Below are positions 11,611 to 21,693 of a stretch of 62,736 bases of DNA, piece by piece; the stretch's first letter is position 1, and each line of letters starts with the position of its first letter. Below the pieces are notes generated by a model that searched no databases, was not told the origin of the DNA, and saw only the letters and a list, made by a program, of their open reading frames with translations. The position numbers were made by a program, and so were the translations under genes. Origin of the DNA: Paramarasmius palmivorus (taxonomy: Eukaryota > Basidiomycota > Agaricomycetes > Agaricales > Marasmiaceae); contig JAYKXP010000213.1 of assembly GCA_037176845.1 (NCBI GenBank), forward strand, positions 1 through 62,736, given 5' to 3'.

Positions 11611-12291
11611 GTGAATGGATTTCCTTCAACCCTGGACATATTCTTGACTGATTTTTCATCCTGAATTTGATTTTGAGGTTCCCCAAGCCCCCAGATCAAT
11701 CCCTGCAATACTACATCCATATTACATGTTTTCTGTAATTGTACAAGAATTGATGCATCTGGCATAAGGATTCCTGTCATGGAATCCATGGATGCAATTG
11801 ATATTCCTGCTCTATGCATAGTGAACGGTCTCTCATTTATTTTTGGTGATTTTAGGAGCAATCCCCATGCTCCAGTACAAAAAAACCCCTAAAAATGCGA
11901 TTTTTTATGTATTTTTTATGTAGCAACATACAGTTGTATTCAGAAAATGTCCTTTCATGGTAGGAAAGTGTATTTTGGGTGCCTGAACTTGATTCTGAAC
12001 TCCCCTTGGTGCTGGGATGCTTCCCTGAGGTGCTATTCATGTACTACTGCCTGTGTTACATAACTGTACAATACATTGGATTGAACAAGGTGTTGCACAT
12101 ACAGGAGTGCTTGGGCAAGTATATATTTGTCATCTGTACACCACAGAGTGGGTTATGAACAAGTATTAGCCTATTCCAATGATTCCCTGTAATACAGTAT
12201 TACCAATGTCTAAAAAAAGCAAATGTGAGTGTAGTAAATCTGGAAAAATAGCTAGCTCTCCAGGATTGTAAACCCATCCAGGATTGTAAAC
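11611..12291 (-). repeat. Right arm of palindrome, inner part
   Basis: This is the reverse complement of the distal two-fifths of the left arm. Its last 32 bases contain CCAGGATTGTAAAC twice, 18 bp apart. The left arm has a single copy at the matching place (10846-10865). The 8.6 kb TIR element starts directly after base 12291. Confidence 0.9.
12286..12291. repeat. Target-site duplication, left copy
   Basis: GTAAAC precedes the element and the same six bases follow its right end at 20883-20888. The uninterrupted left arm of the palindrome shows what the empty site looked like. Because the element ends can also be drawn one base further out (C..G), a shorter TAAA repeat is possible. Confidence 0.75.
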
Positions 12292-12323
12292 TATGGAATG
12301 CCGGACGTTTTTGGTTCGGATAT
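12292..12323 (+). repeat. Left terminal inverted repeat, 32 bp
   Basis: All 32 bases are the exact reverse complement of 20851-20882. Beyond base 32 the two sides share only a loose CACGTA/CACGTCA match. Confidence 0.92.
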
Positions 12324-12443
12324 CATTTCTGGGTGATGGTGCGTCACGTAAGTAGTTACTTGATATGGACAATCTGAGCCGTTGAAGAAAATAAATAATT
12401 ATTTATTGTATTTTCAAGTTGTCAAGTAAGACTCGTGCGGATG

Positions 12444-14430
12444 TCACTCTTCGTCTGTGAAGTCTGCCAACAATGTTTCCTCCACAGCTTTCTCTTCAAT
12501 ACCCTTTTCACCATCATCACTATCAGAGTCACTTTCATCGCAGGAGTAGTCTGAGTTGTATGGGCCTTTGTCGGGCTCTTCGTCCGAGAAATCAGCAAAT
12601 AGAGCATCCTCCTCGTGCTCTTCATTGAAGTTGTGAGCAGCGTGGAAAGGATCCAATAAGGCTTTCGACGTACCAGGTCCAATTCCTCCAAAAGCTCCTC
12701 CTAGATATGGTGTTCCATCACTAAACATGCGTTGAGGAGGTGAATGCCACTGATCTGGCAGCCGATCGTCTCCGCCCTTTGACGCATTAATGTCCATCTG
12801 TGTCCATTGGTTTGCAGTTACTTGGTCCAATCCGTTTGGGTACTCATGTGAGAATGCAACCATCAGACACTTGTAAACGTCCCAGCAGTTCTGTCGGTTG
12901 ACCATTGGAGAACCGCACTCTTGATGATACCGCTTGAGAAGGATCTCCATCTCTGGTGGGACAAGATAAAACACTGGATTTGTCTTCTCAATATAAATTT
13001 CTTCTAGCTCCTTCACGGTGTCTTGTTCAATCTTAACCTATATCTCCACTCTAGTTAATTTTGTAGTAGTCACGTATAAAGGATCACTCACAGCGAAACT
13101 GACTGCACCGAAACGCTCTGGGTGTTGAGCGATTTCATTTGGCACACCATGAGGTAAGATCTTCTTCTTGTCACGGCGTTTTTTTCTGCCATTCCATCGT
13201 TGCATGTAAAAGTCCAGTTCCGCTTGGAGCCATGGAATGAAAACCCATCTGAACACAAGGCTATATTATAACATTAGCGCTAGGCAAATCTTGATAGATC
13301 ATTAGCTCATACCGTTCAACAATATTGATAGGATTATACCAATTGTTAATCAGACCCTGCTGGAGAATCTGTTCGAACCCTGGAACCCAAGTTTTACGAA
13401 GCAGGCTCCAAGCAATTTCCAGTTTTACATTCTGCTTCTCCCCTTTATAACGGTGCTGCAATGTACCTTCTAGGCCAGGATCATAGCGGTGTCGAAGATA
13501 TGTATGAGCCCGTGCAATCAGGACATTTTCTGTGCCCAGATCGCTCTGAGTGATTAATGAAGTTGCTAGATTTTGCGAGTAAGTGTCTGTATCACAAGTG
13601 AAAAGGACCTGAATTACCTCCTCTGTTTTTCAAGAACGTTATGTAGTAGCTCAAAATTAGCATTGGATTGTTGTTGTTCCACCATATCTTGAGCCAGAGC
13701 ATTTCATTCGGATACGGATCTAATCCTGTATGTAATGCTAGCCCAAAGAGATACTTCCACTTGTCGTGTTGATCTATCACGATCAAGTCCATGACTCCTG
13801 CAATGTGTACTGAGATTGGAGGTAGAAGACATAGTATTTGACGAACCGGCACAGTAGAAATTTTTTCTCTTATATTTCCCATGTCCACGTCGTCGCTGTC
13901 GCAGCAAATCTGGCTCATATACTGCACAATACTCAAAAAACACACGCCTATTGATTCATCAGTCAATCGTATCTCAGTTGTTGAGATGTCTTACCGTGTC
14001 ACCGCTATACCCTTTTCCTCAAGTAAAGCATCACGTAGCTCTTTATAGCCATTGTTAGGATAAATCTGCCTTAGTTCCTGCATTGCTGGCCTGATAGACT
14101 CTTTTGAATGGTTCTGCATGCGTGATTTAAGACACCCTAATGTCTTTCTATATTCAAAGAGGCGATTACGTCTGGAAACACATGTGTTTCAGAAAGACGA
14201 GTGATATATAAACCATACCCCAGAGTATATCCTTTCTGAGAGAGCCCATATTCACTTGCTATCAACTCTAGCAATTCTTTGTTGCTCTTTGTCTTCCAGT
14301 ATTTCCGAATAATGTGAGCAATCTCCTGTAGAGGTACTAATCCATGACGCTTGCATCGTGAATATAGTTGTTTGAGAAACAAGAAGGGCTCACCAGGATT
14401 AGCACCATTCTTGCCATGCGGGTTAGGCAT
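12444..14430 (-). CDS. DDE integrase-core protein, candidate transposase
   Basis: The spliced model joins seven exons on the minus strand: 14430-14219, 14171-13995, 13947-13847, 13797-13618, 13565-13313, 13260-13092 and 13037-12444. Exon lengths sum to exactly 562 codons, and every intron is 47-54 bp with GT..AG. The N-terminal half has a helix-turn-helix-like block (MQELRQIYPNNGYKELRDAL). The catalytic core follows: VIDQHDKW with Asp172, ITQSDLGTEN with Asp232, and a Glu 34 residues later in HRYKGEKQN, a retroviral-integrase-like D,D,E spacing. Then come LVFRWVFIPWLQAELD and an acidic tail (about 460-561). From memory this is the fungal integrase-core family with a DQHDKW motif. It sits at the left end of the TIR element and is the best candidate for its transposase. 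No frame breaks were found. The catalytic Glu is assigned by spacing only. Confidence 0.9.
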
Positions 14431-14544
14431 AGTAAAAGGAGCAAAAGTCGGAATGAGTCAGCGTTAGCTTTGAAGAATGTGATTTCCTGTGACACCTGAA
14501 TGTCACAGTCTTGCCTCTCTTTCTCTTCATCGTTGTCTCCCCTC
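14431..14544. promoter_or_regulatory. Divergent intergenic promoter region
   Basis: Only about 114 bp separate the start codons of the integrase-core gene (minus) and the kinase gene (plus), or 69 bp if the kinase starts at 14500. The two genes must share a compact divergent promoter. I see no clear TATA box. Co-regulation is an inference from spacing. Confidence 0.5.
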
Positions 14545-17257
14545 ATGCTCGCAGACTTTACCGCTGATGTTATTGCACATACCGACATTAAATGCCAACG
14601 AGGAGAAGGATGCAAAAGTCCTGACCAGACTATTAAGGCTGGCGAAAAATTTGCTGTCGTCAAGAGCAGTGCTGGAGGTGCAGATAGGCGTATCTGCCTG
14701 AGATGTGAAGCACATTACACGGAGAAGAGGCGAAAAAAATTGGAGGAGGAGATAAGGGAGAAATTGGAGATTGAACGTACGTGTCAACACTCCTTTTATC
14801 TACTGCTGTTTGTTTAGTCTGCATTACGATTTAGGTGCTGTACGCCAAGAGCTACAGCTGTCCGTTTCAAGCTCCAGTAGCTCAGCCCATCGTAAACCTA
14901 ATATCAATGAAATTGATAGGCTCGCTGCTAATGCCCGGAAAAGTGGTTAGTGTCGTGTATATTTATCAGAGGCTCTGTTATTTACCAAGATGGTTTAGGG
15001 TCAACCCCTGCCCAACGTCAAGTCAAGGCAATGAGCAACGTGCTCCCTCCACCTCACGAGCTTGGACACATTGGATACAATGTAAATCATGTGGACCGAC
15101 CATTACACATGGCACGTTGGGCCAGTTCAGGCTTTTCTAGCTCAGCTTTTCAGACTGAGCTTCGAATCAAGTTGATGCACATGCACGAAGGAAAGGATGG
15201 CAAGGGAACCTTGATTGATGTATGCAATTCTCTCCGTCTTCTCCATCTTCTCACATTCATATCAGTCATGGACGTAACGATCAACTGATTTACTTTGTAT
15301 AGGCTCGGACCAGCCCATTTTTTGATTGCATGAGCTCTACCGAAGTGCTTATTCAGAAAGCCGAAGAAGTTGCATCCGCACAACTGAACGATTTTGATCA
15401 AGACTATCAATGGGAGATCGGTTCCATGTCAATAAACGCTTATGGCCCTAAAGGCTGTGACCTGCGAACTGTTCCTAGGCACATTCAATACATCTTCCAG
15501 ACTCAGAAGTTCTACAAAAAGAATCAGAAAACTGGCAAACTTGACTTCAAGCCCCCTAATATGGTCGAGATCTGTATATGTATCTCCGCTTCAGACTGGA
15601 ACAATTACATGTTCTGGAAAGCAGTGAGTATCCTCTAATCTAGTGATCTGTTTTCAAGTCTCAATGTCCATAGCGCAACGAAAGCTCCAAAAACACAGTC
15701 GCTGAGTCAGATGTACAGTCATTAGGAAAAAAAGCCTTAATCACCTGTGAGTAGTTATAACTCAATAATCTTCTAATCTTATAATGTCATGGTAGTGACG
15801 ATGTCACAAAGGCAGCCCATAAGGCAACCCATAGTGACACACAGGGAACCATCCGAGCCAAATGCAAGTAGCAAGAGATCGCGTACGGTGAGTCAGATCA
15901 ACAACAACTATAAATTTAGAGTGTTATTCTAATCTAGGTCGCAGCCATCTGTCACCGGTTCATTATCTACCTCTTTACTTCCCCTGATAAAGCACAGAAA
16001 AGACAGTACAAATTCCTCTTCTGACCTGTCGAACGCTACACCAGAGCAGTTCCGCAACGCTATTACACATGGGGGAACTTCACAAAGTTTCGGTGGGTAG
16101 TTTCTCATTAATTCTCGTATCCACTCTCACTGCTTAGTTCAGGTACAACAGGATCTGACGCCTCTCGTTCTATCAAGATCACGACAATCATGATCTTTTC
16201 CTGGCATGATTTAATTTCTGGAGAAACGTCGTGGAAAGGCCAGGTTGTACAGGGAAAGCTTTGGCTCCCGAAGAAGCCCAAAGAATACGGACGTGGTGCC
16301 TTCAAAGTTGCATTTCATGGATGTATTTGCTTTGAAGGAGGTACACGTAGTATGGAAAAAGAACATGCAATCGATATGGTTGTCAAACGTGTTATCGTTC
16401 CCGGTTCAGGCCAGAATGGTATACGTTTACGATATTATGGATCTGTGACAGAAGCACAACGGATTTCTACCGAAGCCTTGACTCTGTCATGGGCCACCTC
16501 ACTCACATATCTTGCTTTGGATATAGCCCAAGCAGCTGCCAAACACATGCCTCCACCTCAACCGCTTCTCGAGCCCAAGTTTGTGACAGCCATTGTTGCG
16601 GAAGACAAAGACTCAGCGCAAACTTTCCTAATTGAAGATATTATCTATGATCCATTCGTCAAGTTTATCAGTAACAGGATTGCTCAGCCACTATTCGACA
16701 AAACTGACAACCTCAGTCACTACAACACCGCGCAATTCTTCTGTTTTCTACAGCATGTACAAATGGCAGCTACAATGGGAAATGCTTTTGTATCCGATTG
16801 GCAAGGTGTGTATTTCTACTGAGAGCGTATACTCATTGCTGATTCATCTGTCCAGGTTCTGAGAACTTGCTAACAGATCCACAGGTTATGACGCGAAGGT
16901 GAGTCTGACTTGCTATAACATTGAGCACTCATAGATAACCATGTCCTTGTTAGGCCAGTGAACGCCAACTCAAACCACGGTATCTTCGGAGACGGAAACC
17001 TGTCTGATGCTGTGGATTGCTTTCCAGGACAACACCAGTGTAATCAATACTGTGACTGGTTTTCAGCTTCACTAGTAGTTGGCGATGTTACACCAGAAAA
17101 GGAGGTTATACCGGAATGGTTCATGGATTGGTGGAAAGCGGTTACGGTTACTAAGGATGGGCGCTTGGACAAAGTAACAGTCACTGGTGTACCAGTGGCC
17201 TCCATAGGACACCAGGGAACACAGGACATGGACATTAGTGTGGCAGGAAATTCGTAG
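14545..17257 (+). CDS. Alpha-type protein kinase with N-terminal Cys motif
   Basis: Ten exons (14545-14776, 14835-14945, 14972-15219, 15303-15623, 15674-15746, 15796-15887, 15945-16092, 16143-16805, 16856-16898, 16954-17257) sum to exactly 745 codons. An in-frame ATG at 14500 would add 15 residues. Residues 17-54 hold two Cys pairs (KCQRGEGC and ICLRC), a likely zinc ribbon, then a charged helix (59-77). The C-terminal alpha-kinase domain shows the glycine loop GRGAFKVA (458-465), the lysine in VVKR (490), DWQG (627-630), LTDPQVM (635-641), FGDGN (655-659) and the zinc-site segment HQCNQYC (671-677). These are the motifs of the MHCK/EEF2K family, which phosphorylates Ser/Thr. It lies head-to-head with the integrase gene inside the TIR element. 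The substrate is unknown. All key motifs are present, so it is probably active. Confidence 0.9.
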
Positions 17258-17309
17258 TACCTTCAATTACAATCAATGTACACATTACACGGTTGTACAT
17301 CAAACTCCC

Positions 17310-18195
17310 AAAAATACCACCTATCTCCTGCAATCATTTCTGAACAAAATCGAACAGGGTAAAGTTGGGAAAAGAGGTATTTGAGGTCCTAGAATCAATT
17401 GACAATGTTGGTGTAACGTGCGACGTCCAAGCGAAATCGCACAGATGATGCCTTCCCCAAAAATCTCCGAAATTGGCCACCTATGTCCAGCAACCATTTC
17501 TGGGCAGAATCGGACAGGGTAAAGTTGGCGAGGCAAGTATTTGGGGTCCTAGAGTCGATCGCTGACGCCGCCGTAGCATGCGACATCCGAACGGAATCGC
17601 ACAGATGATGCCTTCCCCCAAAATCTTCGAAAATTGCCACCCATCTCCAGCAACCATTACTGGACGGAATCGGACGGGGTAAAGTTGGCGAGAGGTGTAT
17701 TTGAGGTCCTAGAGTTGATTGCTAATGCTGCCGTAGCGTCTGACGTCCGAACGAAATCACACAGACAATGCCTTCCCCCAAAATCTCTGAAATTGGCCAC
17801 CCATCTCCAGCAACCATTTCTGGACGGAATCAGACAGGGTAAAGTTGGCAAGAGAGGTATTTGGAGTCCTAGAGTCGATCGCTCATGTCGCCATAGCGTC
17901 CGACGTCCGAACGAAATCGCACAGACAATGCCTTCCCCAAAAATCTCCGAAAATTACCACCCATCTCTAGCAACCATTTCTGGACGGAATTGGACGGGGT
18001 AAAGTTGGCAAAAGGTGTATTTGAGGTCCTAGAGTCGTTCGATAACGCCGCCATAGCATGCGACGTCCAAACGAAATCACACAGATGGTGCCTTCCCCAA
18101 AAATCTTCGAAATATTGGGCACCTATTTCTGGATGGAATCAGACAAGGTAGGGTTGGCTGAAGGGGTATTTGAGGTCGTAAAATTGATTGATAAT
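17310..18195 (+). repeat. Minisatellite, about 160 bp units, 5-6 copies
   Basis: Units begin near CCACC(T/C)AT and contain GGGTAAAGTTGG and a TCGCACAGA..ATGCCTTCCCC segment. Copies start near 17320, 17477, 17637, 17796, 17956 and 18117, the last one truncated. Units differ from each other by roughly one base in ten, and many differences are C/T or G/A. It lies between the kinase gene and the third gene inside the TIR element. Open frames across it are not real genes. DNA from 18196 to 18567 holds a GATA microsatellite (18471-18483) and nothing else recognised. Confidence 0.85.
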
Positions 18196-18567
18196 GTTGC
18201 CAGAGAGTATAGAGTGCAAATCAGCTGTCGTAATTAAGATTCTTCCAACGCAAGTGGAAGTGGGATGAAAGAGTATCTGCCCGGGGCCCCTGTCTCGTTT
18301 TGGATAGTTGGTTGATCCTGCAAACTTGGCCTCGATTTCGGAGGTCAAACAGGACTCCTGTGGCAAATTTGACAATTAATCAAAAGAGAAAAGTGATCTC
18401 AAGCTTTCATTTTGTATCCTTTCTAGGGCATGAATTGTCTCCATGCACTATTCCCCGTTTTTACAATATAGATAGATAGATAGACGAGTGATCATTTCAG
18501 GCAGAGAACTGACTTTATCTCTCACGCATCACTTCAAATCAGAACCAACAGGTCTACTACTCTTTTC

Positions 18568-20531
18568 ATGCCAGAACGTCTATGCTTGCTTCATTTCCTT
18601 CTGGAAATCTTGCATATAGCTAATAGGTCAGGCAGGTGCTCCTGTAAACCTCCTGAACACCCTCAGGAATATGGTGCCACTGAACATACTTTCATATTAA
18701 TATTATTGTTTCTGACTATGCTTTGAAGGAGTTTTCCGATTCCATGTCTCATGCCATGCAAATGAAAATGCAGGGAAGGATCGACATACAGTAGAATACC
18801 ATATCGTCCCTCCTCGCTCAGATGTCTTTGAATTGCTGCTACCTCAAGGACAAGGACAGGGATTGTGCTCAACATGCAATCGTGTACGTATGCTATCACT
18901 AGTTCTAGTTTATTCTCTGAAATCAAATTAGGAATCTATACTACAAGTATCGAAGAAACAGGCTCCAGTCACACTGTCAAATGGACGACGAGTGGCTGAG
19001 GCTTTCAATGCTATTCCAGTGGCACAACGAACAGGACGGCTATATGCGCAAGTTAGGGGTAAAGAGTTGGTTATTGGAATTAACAGAGTGCGTAGATGAT
19101 CATTTCATGACTTGTCTATCTCACATTAGAGCAGTTAGTTATACGCATTCATTTCGCAATGGAGGGCCACTGTTTCTGGATGCAAACACCACATTTTGAT
19201 GAAATCGTAGCTCAGGAGCCTGTCCAACGCGGAGAGAAATCACTTGCCTACCGAGTTCCACATAAGTTTGTCTTGGGACCAGCCGGTGCAGAGCCATTGC
19301 TTTCAGTACAGGCTTCCTTCCGACGACCAGATTGGACACTTGTTTTCTGTGACCATAATGTCCAGATCAAGTTTCATGTCATGCAACTCAAGAGTCCCTG
19401 TAAACTGAGCGATTTTGAGCCAACGTCTCAGGTATTTTCTTTTTCTTATATTCGATACAGATACATTACTCATATCGTAACAGATTTGGAAGTATCTATG
19501 GAGCGTCAAGCATGGTCCATGTATGCTTCGTGAACCAGATGCTGCAGCACAGGCCCTCCGCAACTTCCGTATCCGAAACGCTGGAAAGAAGGAAACTACA
19601 ACTATCTATATGTGCATACGAGACTCCCAGAATGTCTTCAATGGGTTTGGCGCTCAAGAAGCCTGCGACCTTCTTGCAAGGAATTTCATACATCCTGTGC
19701 TATCAGTGTCTCAAGTCTGCACCAGCGATGCTATATGGTCTAGGCTCTACAACGGAATCTTTGAACATTGTAAACGGATGCAAAATCTCGCTACTACACT
19801 TCCATATATGTCTTGCACAGCACCTAATTCCCTCATTCATATGCAATCCAAGGCTCATCAAAAGTTTGTTTCACAAGGAGTCTTCTGCTATAAGCGCTCT
19901 CATGTCTCTGTGGATGCGGCATGGCTTGAAGAAGCCCACAAGATGAATCTACTTCATCCGGAAGCGGTCCTCACAAAAACAGGATCAGCTCGATGTTAGT
20001 CTTCCTCTATTCAAGTGGTTTGGTACGAGTGTCTAATGTAATTTGCAGTATCTCAATCATCTGGTTCAATAAGTCCAGTTCCCCTACAGCCACGGAAAAA
20101 CACTATCCGTATACCCAACTATATCTTTTCTTACCCGAATGCATATTATACTCCATTTGTGGCTAAGATACCGACATCATGGAATATTGATATTGTATGT
20201 CAAGTGCCTTTAAACTTGGAATATTGACTGAAATGTTATATAGACGCTGCAACGTTTTGAAGATAAAGACGATATCCGACATGTTACTAACACTACGACA
20301 GTCGGCCCATTCAGCTTCAAGCTGCCAGTTTCATTAAGCTGGACAGAGAAACACATATTAGAAGGCTTACAGAGGGCGACAGATGTGGACAAGAAGAGGG
20401 GACTGGTGATAGCACCTGGCAGGCGTCGTGTTGTATTCTCAGGTCACAGCCGATTTGTGCGACCACTCAAGTCCAAGTTACCCTTTATTCTGCGACTGAA
20501 GAAGCGGAGGTCAGTAATGAGTACCCGTTGA
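18568..20531 (+). CDS. Unknown protein carried by the TIR element
   Basis: Seven exons (18568-18673, 18729-18883, 18932-19087, 19132-19431, 19484-19994, 20049-20194, 20244-20531) sum to exactly 554 codons with GT..AG introns of 44-55 bp. A 3-base shift of one acceptor at 19132 is possible. The N-terminal region is Cys-rich: CSC (24-26), a Cys-His pair (44-45) and CSTC (82-85). The middle contains ELVIGINR, then DWTLVFCDHNVQIKFHVMQL, which looks like paired beta strands. A later segment reads SVDAAWLEEAHKMN, and the tail is basic (KKRGLVIAPGRRRVVF and RLKKRR). I do not recognise the family. The complete frame and its position before the right TIR suggest a functional partner of the other two genes. 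The first exon is the least certain part. Confidence 0.75.
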
Positions 20532-20850
20532 CATCGGAAGAAGTCATCAGCACCAGCACCAGCACCAAGTAGCACCAGCGGAAACAGTGCATTGTCTGAT
20601 GCAAACATCAGGAGAGTAGTGACGCGAAGCAATAGACGGGTGATGGTGCAGGGGCAGAGTACTCTTACGTCTTTCTGGAATGTATGACTCGGAGTTCGGG
20701 GACCACCGCATAGTAGAGGTGTACTTTGTACTTACGACTGGCATAGATATATTGAGGTTGCGGGGCGGGTGTTTTGGGTTAACAGACGTTAGCAGATGTT
20801 ATGAGAGGTTAGCATGACGTGAGCATTCGGATATATCAGCAGTTCGAGAT

Positions 20851-20882
20851 ATATCCGAACCAAAAACGTCCGGCATTCCATA
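20851..20882 (-). repeat. Right terminal inverted repeat, 32 bp
   Basis: This is the exact reverse complement of 12292-12323, ending GGCATTCCATA. The GTAAAC target duplication follows directly. Confidence 0.92.
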
Positions 20883-21693
20883 GTAAACCCATCCAGGGGA
20901 CATATATATCATCCCTCATCCACAATATCTGAGCCCCAGCTGCATTACATCCCACCCTGTAATTTTATTCCCCCAATTTCAGAGATTTTCAGTATTTTAG
21001 GTATTTAAACACTATTATCCCACTAATCCATGTACTATTTGGTATGCCCAGGCTTATATTTAATGTATCTAGGTCCTCCAACTTACCCCATGTCAATATC
21101 TGCCCTGTAGCCCAAGATCCAATAGGCCATTTTCCTGAATTACCATATTTGGACCACTTTTTTTGCATTCCCCTGCTCTCCAATTGCAGGGGCATACTTC
21201 TAGGACATATTAGAACACATTCTCTCAAAAATGCGATTTTTATAGCCCCCCAGCATGCCCCAATAGCCCCCCAGCATGCCCCAATAGCCCCCCAATGCAT
21301 TGATTGTAGGTGGAAAAAAGTGAGGTAAGGGCACCTTCTATTTTTGGAAGCAAAAAGCAGAGCAAGGAGGCATCAGGAGGCATGCCAGATGATGTCAGGA
21401 GGTGCGGGAATAATTTTCCTGTTAAAAAAGCGCTCAAAAAAGCACCCAAAAGCACCCAAAAGCACCTCAAACACCCTGTTAGGGTTTCCTAGGGCTTGGG
21501 AATCCCTCTCCTGCCATTTTTGGAACCCAAAAAGCGGTCTGATACTTTTCCCCAAAGCTCCTGTCTTTTTTGGTAGTAAAAAGCGCAATAATAATACATT
21601 ATTCCATCAAATACTGTCTATTTGGTCTACCCATTAGCCTATGAGAGCCTTTATAATATGCCATTGGGTACGTCTCCCATTGCCTTTATAAAA
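20883..21693 (-). repeat. Right arm of palindrome, outer part
   Basis: This continues the inverted copy of the left arm after the 8.6 kb insertion. It differs from the left arm mainly by one extra unit of CAGCATGCCCCAATAGCCCC near 21250-21292 and one extra AGCACCCAAA near 21440. Otherwise the arms are nearly identical. The frames seen here mirror those of the left arm and are not genes. Confidence 0.9.

Larger units (their letters stand above)
12292..20882. mobile_element. 8.6 kb TIR element with integrase, alpha-kinase and unknown gene
   Basis: The segment is bounded by perfect 32 bp inverted repeats that begin TATGGAATGCC, flanked by GTAAAC on both sides, and interrupts a palindrome arm that can be rejoined across it. 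It carries three genes with complete spliced frames, on the minus strand (12444-14430) and the plus strand (14545-17257 and 18568-20531), plus a minisatellite. The only gene with recombinase features is the integrase-core protein. A 6 bp target duplication is known from Polintons and some integrase-type elements, but the gene set here lacks polymerase and capsid genes. I infer an undescribed or unnamed integrase-type DNA transposon carrying a kinase. Confidence 0.85.

Noticed and set aside
11079..12040. Paired 62- and 86-93-codon genes in opposite orientation
   Set aside because: They are mirror images produced by the inverted repeat, not separate genes.
12444..14430. KDZ-type (Kyakuja/Dileera/Zisupton) transposase
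   Set aside because: The core motifs (DQHDKW, QSDLGTEN) and the 60-residue and 34-residue spacings fit an integrase core, and the target duplication is 6 bp rather than the 8 bp usual for KDZ.
17310..18195. CRISPR array or coding repeats
   Set aside because: Units are about 160 bp and contiguous, with no short direct repeats separated by unique spacers. Open frames across the array exist on both strands and have no codon-like pattern.
12292..20882. Polinton/Maverick element
   Set aside because: The 6 bp target duplication and integrase fit, but there is no DNA polymerase B, packaging ATPase, protease or capsid gene, and the TIRs are only 32 bp.
12292..20882. Starship-like giant element
   Set aside because: No tyrosine recombinase with a DUF3435-type domain is present, and inverted ends of this type are not expected.
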